36,957 nucleotides of DNA, from NCBI GenBank assembly GCA_947632065.1, contig CANRNO010000008.1, positions 1-36,957 of the forward strand. Direction: 5' to 3'. A program made the translations under genes and the position numbers. Source of the DNA: an uncultured Bacilli bacterium. GTDB taxonomy: Bacteria; Bacillota_I; Bacilli_A; RF39; UBA660. The notes beneath the pieces were generated by a model. The model searched no databases. It saw only the letters and a list, made by a program, of their open reading frames with translations, and was not told the DNA's origin. Positions 11,169 through 19,781 of the stretch are shown in pieces (the stretch's first letter is position 1; every line of letters starts with the position of its first letter).

Positions 11169-11438
11169 CTATTTCTTTTTGTCAGAACCATGTCCACCAA
11201 ATTTACGAGTTAATGCAAATTCTCCTAATTTATGACCAACCATATCTTCAGTTATATAAACTGGGATAAACTCTTTACCATTATGAACGGCAAATGTATG
11301 TCCAATAAAATCAGGGAATATTGTGGAACGGCGTGACCATGTTTTTATGACTTCTTTTTTTCCAGATTTATTTAATTCACGAACCTTTACAAGTAATCTA
11401 TCAAATACATAAGGTCCTTTTTTTAAACTTCTAGCCAT
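11169..11438 (-). CDS. rpsS: 30S ribosomal protein S19
   Basis: [16 protein letters not shown]...[22 protein letters not shown]. Confidence 0.98.
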   Translation of the reverse strand: MARSLKKGPYVFDRLLVKVRELNKSGKKEVIKTWSRRSTIFPDFIGHTFAVHNGKEFIPVYITEDMVGHKLGEFALTRKFGGHGSDKKK

Positions 11439-11453
11439 TTAAATCATCCTTTC

Positions 11454-12284
11454 CTATTTACTATTACGACGACGTACAATAAACTTATCAGATTGTTTTT
11501 TCTTACGTGTCTTATATCCAAGTGCAGGTTTACCCCAAGGTGTAACTGGTGCGCTACGTCCGATAGGTGCACGACCTTCACCACCACCATGTGGATGGTC
11601 ATTAGGGTTCATAACAGAACCACGTACTGTAGGACGAATTCCCATATGACGTTTGCGTCCTGCTTTACCTACTTTTACTAAAGATGCATCTTCATTTCCT
11701 ACCTCACCAATTGTAGCCATACAAGTTCCAAGAACTTTTCTTTGTTCTCCACTTGATAAACGAAGCATAACATAGTTATCTTCACGTCCTAATATTTGAG
11801 CAGATGATCCAGCACTTCTTGCTAACTCTCCACCTTTTCCAGGACGAAGCTCTATATTATGTACCATTGTACCAACAGGTATAAGTGATAATGGAAGTGC
11901 ATTTCCAACTTTAATATCAGCATTATCTCCTGCTTCAATCATATCTCCTACTTTTAATCCTTTTGGAGCAAGAATATATCTCTTCTCTCCATCAACATAA
12001 TTAATTAACGCAATATTTGCAGTTCTATTAGGATCATATTCTATACTTGCTACTTTACCAGGTACGCACTTTTTATTTCTCTTAAAATCAATGATACGAT
12101 ACTTTCTTTTAACTCCGCCACCTTGATGACGAACAGTTATCTTACCTTGATTATTACGTCCACCATTTTTAACAATGGTAACTGTAAGACTTTTTTCAGG
12201 AGTACTCTTAGTAATATCTTCATTTACTAAAGTACTCATCTTTCTACGTCCTGGTGTAGTAGGTTTATAATTTCTAATTGCCAT
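11454..12284 (-). CDS. rplB: 50S ribosomal protein L2
   Basis: [17 protein letters not shown]...[22 protein letters not shown]. Confidence 0.98.
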   Translation of the reverse strand: MAIRNYKPTTPGRRKMSTLVNEDITKSTPEKSLTVTIVKNGGRNNQGKITVRHQGGGVKRKYRIIDFKRNKKCVPGKVASIEYDPNRTANIALINYVDGEKRYILAPKGLKVGDMIEAGDNADIKVGNALPLSLIPVGTMVHNIELRPGKGGELARSAGSSAQILGREDNYVMLRLSSGEQRKVLGTCMATIGEVGNEDASLVKVGKAGRKRHMGIRPTVRGSVMNPNDHPHGGGEGRAPIGRSAPVTPWGKPALGYKTRKKKQSDKFIVRRRNSK

Positions 12285-12300
12285 TTAATTTCTCCTCCTT

Positions 12301-12582
12301 CTAACCAAGATCTATTGTTTGTCCTTCTTCTAGAGTAACAATTGCTTTCTTCCATTTATTTGTCATTCCAGTATAACGACCAACTCTTCTTTTTTTAGGT
12401 TTAACATTTAATGTTCTAATACTTTTAACTTTTACATTAAATAATCTTTCAATAGCACTCTTAATTTCTGTTTTATTAGCTCTAGAATCTACTTTAAATG
12501 TATAAGTTCCTGATGATTGAGCAATTTGTGATTTTTCAGTAATTACTGGTGCTTTAATAATTTCTAAATATTTTGAATCCAT
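12301..12582 (-). CDS. rplW: 50S ribosomal protein L23
   Basis: [45 protein letters not shown]. Confidence 0.97.
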   Translation of the reverse strand: MDSKYLEIIKAPVITEKSQIAQSSGTYTFKVDSRANKTEIKSAIERLFNVKVKSIRTLNVKPKKRRVGRYTGMTNKWKKAIVTLEEGQTIDLG

Positions 12583-13208
12583 TAACTAAGCACCTCCTTA
12601 ATCTTATCAAGATTAGCCTCTGTTGTTAAAATAACATCTGTGCTTACTATATCTAAAACATTAATTTCATCATAGCAAGTAACAAGCACATTACCTAAAT
12701 TTCTAGCAGCAACTGCGATAGATAACTCTTCATCATTAACAACAACTAAAACTTTTTTATCATCAAGTTTAAGTGCTTTTAATAATTTACTAACTTCACT
12801 TGTCTTATTCTCTTTTAATGAGATTTCTTCTAAAACAACAATATTATTTTCTGCTGCTTTCTCACTTAATGCAGAAAGTAATGCTAATCTTCTTTCTTTT
12901 CTATTTTGTTTTTTGCTATAATCACGTGGTACTGGAGTTCCATAATTTCCTCCACCTACCCATTGAACAGCACGGATAGAACCTTGACGAGCATGTCCAG
13001 TTCCTTTTTGTCTCCATGGTTTTCTACCGCCACCTCTAACTTCAGAGCGGTTTTTAGTTTTATGTGTTCCTTGTCTAAGTGATGCTCTTGCTAAAATAAT
13101 CGCATCATATAAAACATTTTTATTTGGAGTAATTCCAAAAATATTTTCATCTAACTTTATTTCTTTTACTTTTTCACCTTTAAGGTCTAAAACGTCTACT
13201 TTTTTCAT
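12582..13208 (-). CDS. rplD: 50S ribosomal protein L4
   Basis: [43 protein letters not shown]. Confidence 0.98.
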   Translation of the reverse strand: MKKVDVLDLKGEKVKEIKLDENIFGITPNKNVLYDAIILARASLRQGTHKTKNRSEVRGGGRKPWRQKGTGHARQGSIRAVQWVGGGNYGTPVPRDYSKKQNRKERRLALLSALSEKAAENNIVVLEEISLKENKTSEVSKLLKALKLDDKKVLVVVNDEELSIAVAARNLGNVLVTCYDEINVLDIVSTDVILTTEANLDKIKEVLS

Positions 13209-13259
13209 TCCTGTTTCCTCCTTTCATCACATTTAATTATTAAAATATTTTTTTATAGT

Positions 13260-14048
13260 TTATTCTTGTTCTTGTGATGATTCTTCTGTATCAGTATTAT
13301 CTGCTTCTTTTGTCTCTTCTACTTCTTCAACAACTTCTTCATTTACTTGTGCATCTTCTACTACTTCTTTTTCTTCTGTATCAGTAGCATAAGTAATTAA
13401 ATCAGCAGCTTCAACTGTTTTATCCGAATTCTTAACAGCTGTACGAATAGTAACAAATGCTTTCTTTGGTCCAGGAACATTTCCTTTAACAAGGATAACG
13501 CTATTTTCTAAATCTACTGAAACAATTTCAAGATTTTGAACTGTTCTAGTAACATTACCCATTTGACCAGCCATTTTCTTACCTTTAAGTACATGCATTG
13601 GTCTCATTGTACCAAGAGAACCAACTCCACGATGATATTGAGAACCATGTCCCATTGGTCCACGAGATTGATTATGACGTTTAATAGCTCCTTGAAAACC
13701 TTTTCCTTTACTAGTTCCACTAACATCAACTATTTCACCAGGATTAAAGATATCTACACCAATTGTTTGTCCTAAAGTGTATTCCTTAACATCTACTCCT
13801 CTTATTTCCTTTAAGAAGCGCTTAGGTGAAGTATTAGCTTTAGCAGTATGACCCATTTTTGGTTTATTACTACGTTTTTCTGTAGTAGTACCTGTTGCAA
13901 GTTGAATAGCATCATATCCATCTTTTTCTACTGTTTTAATTTGAGTAACAACATTAGGTTCTACTTCAATCGCAGTAACTGGAATTAATTTACCTTCTTT
14001 AGTAAATACTTGAGTCATTCCAATTTTTTTACCTAAGATTCCTTTCAT
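13260..14048 (-). CDS. rplC: 50S ribosomal protein L3 with acidic C-terminal extension
   Basis: [32 protein letters not shown]...; the SD-preceded ATG is at 14046-14048. Confidence 0.97.
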   Translation of the reverse strand: MKGILGKKIGMTQVFTKEGKLIPVTAIEVEPNVVTQIKTVEKDGYDAIQLATGTTTEKRSNKPKMGHTAKANTSPKRFLKEIRGVDVKEYTLGQTIGVDIFNPGEIVDVSGTSKGKGFQGAIKRHNQSRGPMGHGSQYHRGVGSLGTMRPMHVLKGKKMAGQMGNVTRTVQNLEIVSVDLENSVILVKGNVPGPKKAFVTIRTAVKNSDKTVEAADLITYATDTEEKEVVEDAQVNEEVVEEVEETKEADNTDTEESSQEQE

Positions 14049-14067
14049 AATTATTTCCTCCATTTAA

Positions 14068-14379
14068 TTATTTTGTTTTAATTTCGATATCAACACCACT
14101 TGGTAAGTCTAACTTTGATAAAAGATCAATAGTCTCCTTACTTGGATTTTTAATATCAATTAGTCTTTTGTGTGTACGCATTTCGAATTGCTCACGAGAA
14201 TCTTTATCCTTATGAACAGCTCTTAAAATTGTAAACTTTTCAATTTCTGTCGGTAATGGAACTGGTCCAGAAATTTCTCCGCCAGCTCTTTTAACAGTCT
14301 CAACAATTTTAGTTGCTGCATTATCAAGTACTCTATGATCATAAGCTTTCAAACGAATACGAACTTTTTCCTTTGACAT
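14068..14379 (-). CDS. rpsJ: 30S ribosomal protein S10
   Basis: [41 protein letters not shown]. Confidence 0.98.
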   Translation of the reverse strand: MSKEKVRIRLKAYDHRVLDNAATKIVETVKRAGGEISGPVPLPTEIEKFTILRAVHKDKDSREQFEMRTHKRLIDIKNPSKETIDLLSKLDLPSGVDIEIKTK

Positions 14380-14500
14380 TTTTTGTCCTCCCTTCGCCTA
14401 TATCTAGTATAGACTTGCTCCGTGCAAAAAACCTAATAACTATTTAACAACTTAACCTAGTGTATCAGCAACCTCGCACATCTAAGCAGTCACACATTTT
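14380..14500 (-). promoter_or_regulatory. Structured 5' leader of the rpsJ (S10) operon mRNA
   Basis: About 120-nt non-coding leader with a 7-bp hairpin GUCUAUA-CUAGA-UAUAGGC (14396-14414) next to the RBS, UUGC-ACGGA-GCAA just upstream of it, and a distal helix CUUAG(A)UGU/ACACUAGG (14456-14463 with 14478-14486). Confidence 0.55.
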
Positions 14501-14502
14501 TA

Positions 14503-14532
14503 ATTATAACACCATTTATCCTTAAAAATCAA
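14503..14532 (-). promoter_or_regulatory. Promoter of the S10-spc-alpha operon: TTGATT-N18-TATAAT
   Basis: Minus strand TTGATT (14527-14532), TATAAT (14503-14508). Confidence 0.7.
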
Positions 14533-14611
14533 CACTTTTATAAATTTTTTTTAGAAAAATTTTAAGTATCTCTTTAAAATATACAACTAAAAGTTATCTT
14601 TTAATACAAAA

Positions 14612-14638
14612 AAACAGTTAATATTTTAATTAACTTTA
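14612..14638 (-). terminator. Intrinsic terminator after dinB
   Basis: Minus strand AGTTAAT-TAAAAT-ATTAACT-G-TTTTTTT directly at the dinB stop codon. Confidence 0.65.
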
Positions 14639-15856
14639 TTTTCTTTTTTTGTTTTTACCTTTAAATCTACTTACCTTTATAGATGCAGGTATAATACTTA
14701 AATCTCCATATTTATCATTTATTTCATCTAAAATAGCCTGAATATTACTATTATCCTTTTCTTCTTTTTCATCAAACAAAGTAAGTTGATCATTTCTTTG
14801 TCTACTTAAAGATGAAAGTCTTATACCAATAAGTCTAATAGGATCCTTCTTCCATCCCTCATCTAAAAGCTCCAAAACATTTTTATAAATATCTTCATTA
14901 CTATCTATAACATTATATAAAGTCTTTTGATGTGAATAACTTTTAAAAAGATTATTCTTTAAAATTATCGCAACGCTTCCTGCATATTGCTTCTGACGTC
15001 TCAATTGTCTTCCTACTTCTTCAGATTGTCTAAGAAGTATCTCCTTCAAATCACTTTTAGAAGTAATATCTTTTGCTAACGTCTCACTAACACTAATACT
15101 ATCATTTTTACTATGACGAATCTCTACCTTTGAAAAATCAATTCCTCTTGCACTTTCTCTAAGAAAAGAAGCTTGATTTTTAAAATATCTTTTCAAAAGT
15201 CTCATATCAGCATTAGCAAGTTCTCCTATTGTATTAATATTTATTTTATTTAATACCTCAGAAGTCTTTTTACCAACCATAAATAAATCTCTTACTGGCA
15301 ACGGATACATCTTTTCTTCAACTTCATCTAAAAACAAAGTATGTACTTTATCTGGTTTTTCAAAATCACTAGCCATTTTAGCACAAAGTTTATTATTACC
15401 AATACCAACATTAACAGTAAAACCATAAATATTTTTTATATCATCTTTTATCTTATAAGCAAGTTTTAAATAATCTTTATATAAATAATTAGTACCCGTC
15501 ATATCTAAAAAACATTCATCAACCGAAAATCTCTCTATTAAGGGAGTATACTTTTTCAAGTAATTATAAAATAAATTAGACTTCTCATAATAACATTCAA
15601 AATTTGGAGGAAAAATCTTTAATTCTGGACATTTCCTCCTAGCTGAATATATAGTCTCAGCAGTAACAATACCAAAACGTTTCGCAACAGGACTTTTTGC
15701 AAGTACAATCCCACTACGCCTCTTTTCATCTCCTCCAATGACTGCTGGAATATTTCTAATATCTACTTTATAACCTTTACTTAATAAATCTATTGCACTC
15801 CAAGATAAAAAAGCATTATTCACATCAACATGAAATATAATCCTTTTCTTTTCCAC
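14636..15856 (-). CDS. dinB: Y-family DNA polymerase (DinB/Pol IV-like)
   Basis: IIFHVDVNNAFLSWSAI, SVDECFLDMTGT, VNVGIGNNKLCAKMASDFEKPDKV. Likely GTG start (VEKKR) behind GAGGTGG; the ORF track extends to 15913. Confidence 0.9.
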   Translation of the reverse strand: MEKKRIIFHVDVNNAFLSWSAIDLLSKGYKVDIRNIPAVIGGDEKRRSGIVLAKSPVAKRFGIVTAETIYSARRKCPELKIFPPNFECYYEKSNLFYNYLKKYTPLIERFSVDECFLDMTGTNYLYKDYLKLAYKIKDDIKNIYGFTVNVGIGNNKLCAKMASDFEKPDKVHTLFLDEVEEKMYPLPVRDLFMVGKKTSEVLNKININTIGELANADMRLLKRYFKNQASFLRESARGIDFSKVEIRHSKNDSISVSETLAKDITSKSDLKEILLRQSEEVGRQLRRQKQYAGSVAIILKNNLFKSYSHQKTLYNVIDSNEDIYKNVLELLDEGWKKDPIRLIGIRLSSLSRQRNDQLTLFDEKEEKDNSNIQAILDEINDKYGDLSIIPASIKVSRFKGKNKKRK

Positions 15857-15924
15857 TTGAACCACCTCATCTATATTATAGAACATATTTTCTATATAAA
15901 CAAGATAAAACAAATATAAATATT

Positions 15925-16212
15925 TTAACCATAATATCTTTTCAAATATATTTTTTCATCACCAATTACTAAAGCAACTAAATCAGGATCTTCAATAGAT
16001 AATACTTTTCTACCATAATCACTAACAAGTGGACCAAAACTAAATAAATAAGTAGGACTTTCTAACAATCTTTTATTAACAAACAATCTATCACCTATTT
16101 GGACCTCTTTATCTAAATCATAAAATTGTATATGAAATCTATACTCATTATCATCTTCATCATTTAAAAAATAATTATTACCATCTATCTTTTTTATAAC
16201 TAATTTTATCAT
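15925..16212 (-). CDS. Hypothetical protein (95 aa), coupled to the upstream LRR-like gene
   Basis: ORF with ATGA overlap with the upstream gene at 16209-16212; no family recognised. Confidence 0.75.
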   Translation of the reverse strand: MIKLVIKKIDGNNYFLNDEDDNEYRFHIQFYDLDKEVQIGDRLFVNKRLLESPTYLFSFGPLVSDYGRKVLSIEDPDLVALVIGDEKIYLKRYYG

Positions 16213-17663
16213 TTTCGTCTATCACCTTTTCCTATATTATCATTTTTCTCATTATGAATATATTTTAAAATATCAATCTGTTTTATACACTTAGGATCTC
16301 GATTCAAATCGGATATTTCAAAATATTGTAAATATCTATATTTAAAAACATTAGACAAAAACTCTTTCCCATTTTCTATTAAATTGGGTGCTACAAACTT
16401 ATCCATTTTACAATTTAAATCAGAAAAATAATCTCCCACCTTCTTCAACTTAGGAAAAATCATCTCTTGTATACCTAAATTATTATGTAAACAATAATTA
16501 CCAAAACTCTCTACATTAGGCATATTTATTGCTTCTAAAGCATCACTTCTATAAGCAAAATGATTTTTAACATGTTTAACATTTTTCATTTCTATATATC
16601 TAATATTTTGACAACCAGCTAAAAAATAATCTCCTACTTCTTCTATTTCATTATTAACAACACCAATTATACTATTACTTTTATCAATAGTAATATCTAT
16701 ATTCCCACCACTATCAGTTGAAAAATGTAGAACCCTTTCTCCACCTTGTATTTTTTCAACCTTAACACCATTAACACTACTCATACTATTTAAAAAATAA
16801 TCTGGTATTCTCTTATCATATAAACTAATCTTTCCAGTTTTTAAATCCAATAAAAAATAATCCATTAAAATATATTGTTCAGGTGGAAACTTAGTTACCT
16901 TATCGTTTTTAATAAGTAAATTATTCGCACCATAATAACAATCCGAAATTCTAGAATTAAATTTATAAAATTTATCATCTATTTGTTTATAAAAAGGTAT
17001 AGAAAGATTTTCATAATCTATTTTTTGAATCATTCCATAATAATTCTCAAAAGCTTTTGTAAGACCAGGAATTATATTCTCTAAATCATTAGAAAAAGTA
17101 GAATCAGGATTCTCAACAGTATGATTATATCTATTTTTTATAGATAAAGTACAATAACCATCTTTAGTAAATTGTATAGATATAACAGAAGTTCCATATT
17201 CATCTTGTCTTTGTGGTTTTAAAAAATCATCTCTTCTAATATTATCTACATCTTTTTTTACTGCAAAAAATACATAGCAATCATCTAACCTTCCACCTCT
17301 AAAAGTACAAAGACTTTCATTAGACGCATAATACTTTTTAAAATATTGTATTTCTTCTTCTGTTTTACATTCATACAAATCATACCCTGCTTCTTCTAAT
17401 AATTCAGTTGGTGTTTTCCCAGTATCAACATAAATTTGACTCTTATCTAATCCAGATTTATCAAATATAAAATTTTTAAAAACAGTAATCATATCATATT
17501 TTTCTAAATCTTCACCTAAACTATGATTAGGTTCAAAATACTTAAAAAGCAAATCAAAAACAAGTCCTTCATGTTCAAATAATGTAGGAAAAATCCTACG
17601 ACATAACTTAGCCGTATTTTCTCCATATTTTTTCTTTATCTTTTTATATTCACTATTATTCAT
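16209..17663 (-). CDS. Hypothetical protein with BspA-like leucine-rich repeat-like C-terminal half; paralog of 35433-36887
   Basis: Shares long identical stretches with the plus-strand gene at the right edge (YECKTEEEIQYF, DCYVFFAVKKDVDNI, GTSVISIQFTKD, TFSNDLENIIPGLTKAFEN); repeated N-x-x-x-(I/V)-x-x-P-x-L/V units. Confidence 0.85.
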   Translation of the reverse strand: MNNSEYKKIKKKYGENTAKLCRRIFPTLFEHEGLVFDLLFKYFEPNHSLGEDLEKYDMITVFKNFIFDKSGLDKSQIYVDTGKTPTELLEEAGYDLYECKTEEEIQYFKKYYASNESLCTFRGGRLDDCYVFFAVKKDVDNIRRDDFLKPQRQDEYGTSVISIQFTKDGYCTLSIKNRYNHTVENPDSTFSNDLENIIPGLTKAFENYYGMIQKIDYENLSIPFYKQIDDKFYKFNSRISDCYYGANNLLIKNDKVTKFPPEQYILMDYFLLDLKTGKISLYDKRIPDYFLNSMSSVNGVKVEKIQGGERVLHFSTDSGGNIDITIDKSNSIIGVVNNEIEEVGDYFLAGCQNIRYIEMKNVKHVKNHFAYRSDALEAINMPNVESFGNYCLHNNLGIQEMIFPKLKKVGDYFSDLNCKMDKFVAPNLIENGKEFLSNVFKYRYLQYFEISDLNRDPKCIKQIDILKYIHNEKNDNIGKGDRRK

Positions 17664-17711
17664 AACATTACCTCTATTATCATATTACCATATTTAAAAA
17701 CAAAAATTAAG

Positions 17712-18431
17712 CTATTTTATTTCTACTATCTCATCTACTCTTTCACTATGATATTTTCTAGCCTCATCTAAAAAACTATCTATAATAAGTTTTGAATTCT
17801 CATCACTTAAATAATTTTTCTCAGGATGCCACTGCACTCCAATATTAAAAGTTGCATTTGGATGTTCAATAGCCTCTATTATTCCATCATCACTCCAAGC
17901 AACACTTTTATAAATATGATTATCAACAGCATGATAATTATGAATACTATTAACATCAATTTTATCTTTTTTCAAAATATTATAAAGTTTTGAATTCTTT
18001 AAAATAGTAACACTATGACAAACTTCTCCATTAGATACATTATGAGTTATATCTGTATCATTCAAAACAAGTTCAACCTCTTCTTTATAACAACTCATCA
18101 TTTGCATACTTAAACATACACCTAAAGTTGGAATGTCACGCTCTATAGCACACTCTAAAATATATCTATCATATGGAGTAAATTTAGAACCACCTGGTAA
18201 AAACAGTCCATCACACTTATCTAAATAAGAGTTTACTTTTCTTTTTTCACCTTCAGTAAGTAATGGAAAATCCTCATTAGGAGTTTTCATAAAATCAACA
18301 TCTTGTACAGGTAAAATAATAAAAACTTCCGCTCCCGCTTGTTGTAAAGTTCTCCTTACACTTTCAAAAATATAAAGAGTAGATATTCCATCATCCTCTC
18401 CATATCTAATAGGTACTCCAATAACTGGCAT
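17712..18431 (-). CDS. Class I glutamine amidotransferase (gamma-glutamyl-GABA hydrolase / peptidase C26 type)
   Basis: MPVIGVPIRY..., GLFLPGGSKFTPYDRY, PTLGVCLSMQMMSC, GVQWHPEK. Start at ATG after GAGGAGG. Confidence 0.85.
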   Translation of the reverse strand: MPVIGVPIRYGEDDGISTLYIFESVRRTLQQAGAEVFIILPVQDVDFMKTPNEDFPLLTEGEKRKVNSYLDKCDGLFLPGGSKFTPYDRYILECAIERDIPTLGVCLSMQMMSCYKEEVELVLNDTDITHNVSNGEVCHSVTILKNSKLYNILKKDKIDVNSIHNYHAVDNHIYKSVAWSDDGIIEAIEHPNATFNIGVQWHPEKNYLSDENSKLIIDSFLDEARKYHSERVDEIVEIK

Positions 18432-18444
18432 AATATCTCCTCCT

Positions 18445-19533
18445 CTAAACACCTAAATATTCTTCTAATGTAACTTGTCTTTTATAAATATCTTCTGCAA
18501 CTTCCCTACCAACATATCTAATATGCCATGGTTCATATTGATAACCAGTAATATTCTCTTTTCCTTTTAAATAACGAATTATAAATCCATACTTATGAGC
18601 ATTACTAGCAAGCCAACGTCCAGCAGGAGTCTCTCCATAAGTATCACTAAGTTCTCCAACATCAAAAGCAAGACCACTTTGATGTTCAGATTGTCCAGGT
18701 TTAGCAGAAAAAGTACTAGCCTTTGCTTCTCCATAATTTTTTACATAATTATTATAAAGAGTAGTCTGTCTTGTATATGATCTAAAACCAGAAAGTAAAG
18801 GCATATTAAATCCAGCCCCTTTAGCAGCATTTTGTAAAGTAGCAAGCGCAGCTCCAGCAGTAGGATCCACCCCAGGATTATATGAAGCAGGTAAATGATA
18901 TTTTTTATTAACAATTAAAATTCCTTTAATATAAGTACCAACTTTAGAATTAGAATTATTATTTACTGCTTCTTTTTTTACAACATTTACCTTTCTCTTA
19001 ACAGTACTCTTATTAGAAGAAGAATCCTTTACCTCATAAACAACTTCATAACTTCCTTCTTTATTCTTATCAATATTAGAAGATACCTTTACCTTATTAT
19101 CAAGTTTTTTATCATAATTATCTTTAACAGTATATCCCTCTTCTTTATAATCATCTCCAAGAGACAAAGAAACTTCACTATTTCCATTCAAAGTTATCTC
19201 TGGCGCCTTAGTATCAACAACTTTAACTTTACGAGTCTTTCTTTTACTTAAAAATAAATATTTAGCTTTATAAGTAATTTTATAAGTTCCAAGTTTTTTA
19301 TTATTAACTTTTCCAAAAGTATATACATCTAACTTTTTACCAAAAATAGAAGCTTTCGCACCTTTATCTTTAAATTTTGTATTAACTTCTACCTTTTCTA
19401 CTTCTTTACCATTTATTTTTAAATTTAAAGACATATAAGAGTAAAATAATAAACCACTAAAAAGAATAATAATTAATACAATTACACCTACTAATATTAT
19501 CATCTTTTTATTTTTTAATTTTAACTTTTTCAC
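18445..19533 (-). CDS. Membrane-anchored D-Ala-D-Ala carboxypeptidase (VanY family) with Ig-like (DUF5011-type) repeats
   Basis: N-terminal TM segment; two 'DTKAPEITLNG...YKEEGYTVKDNYDKKL' type Ig-like segments; SGFRSYTRQTTLYNNYV...KPGQSEHQSGLAFDVG...EPWHIRYVG. Probable GTG start behind AAGGTGG. Confidence 0.9.
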   Translation of the reverse strand: MKKLKLKNKKMIILVGVIVLIIILFSGLLFYSYMSLNLKINGKEVEKVEVNTKFKDKGAKASIFGKKLDVYTFGKVNNKKLGTYKITYKAKYLFLSKRKTRKVKVVDTKAPEITLNGNSEVSLSLGDDYKEEGYTVKDNYDKKLDNKVKVSSNIDKNKEGSYEVVYEVKDSSSNKSTVKRKVNVVKKEAVNNNSNSKVGTYIKGILIVNKKYHLPASYNPGVDPTAGAALATLQNAAKGAGFNMPLLSGFRSYTRQTTLYNNYVKNYGEAKASTFSAKPGQSEHQSGLAFDVGELSDTYGETPAGRWLASNAHKYGFIIRYLKGKENITGYQYEPWHIRYVGREVAEDIYKRQVTLEEYLGV

Positions 19534-19595
19534 AATAACCACCTTATAACTTCTTTAATTATTCATTATAAAAGCCTTTACATCAATATATTTAA

Positions 19596-19626
19596 ATTAT
19601 ACCATAAATCAATGATAAATTGACAA
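19596..19626 (-). promoter_or_regulatory. Promoter for the VanY gene (extended -10 TGGTATAAT), -35 overlapping the divergent promoter
   Basis: Minus strand TTGTCA (19621-19626), 19-nt spacer, TGG-TATAAT (19596-19601). Confidence 0.45.
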
Positions 19627-19648
19627 AAACATACAAAAATGATATAAT
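19620..19648 (+). promoter_or_regulatory. Consensus sigma-A promoter TTGACA-N17-TATAAT for small peptide gene
   Basis: TTGACA 19620-19625, 17-nt spacer, TATAAT 19643-19648; both hexamers are perfect consensus. Confidence 0.85.
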
Positions 19649-19677
19649 TAGTCCATATTTGAGAGGGGAACGGTAAT

Positions 19678-19746
19678 ATGAGTATTAAGGAAATATTAAA
19701 AAATTTATTAGCTTTAATTATAGAAAGTAATAAAATAGCAAAATAA
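19678..19746 (+). CDS. Small 22-aa amphipathic peptide, PSM/delta-hemolysin-like
   Basis: ATG...TAA reads MSIKEILKNLLALIIESNKIAK; SD GAGAGGGGAA 8 nt upstream; consensus promoter; terminator immediately downstream. Not in the ORF track (too short). Confidence 0.7.
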   Translation: MSIKEILKNLLALIIESNKIAK

Positions 19747-19781
19747 AAGGAAGTTATATAATAATTTCCTTTTATTTTTAT
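19745..19781. terminator. Bidirectional intrinsic terminator between small peptide gene and convergent 758-aa gene
   Basis: AAAAGGAA (19745-19752) / TTCCTTTT (19766-19773), 13-nt loop, then ATTTTTAT on plus; ATTTT on minus. Confidence 0.7.

Noticed and set aside
13209-13259. AT-rich palindromic stretch between rplC and rplD as a terminator
   Set aside because: Short, no proper GC stem or T-tract in the right position, and lies inside a single operon with a normal RBS for rplD.
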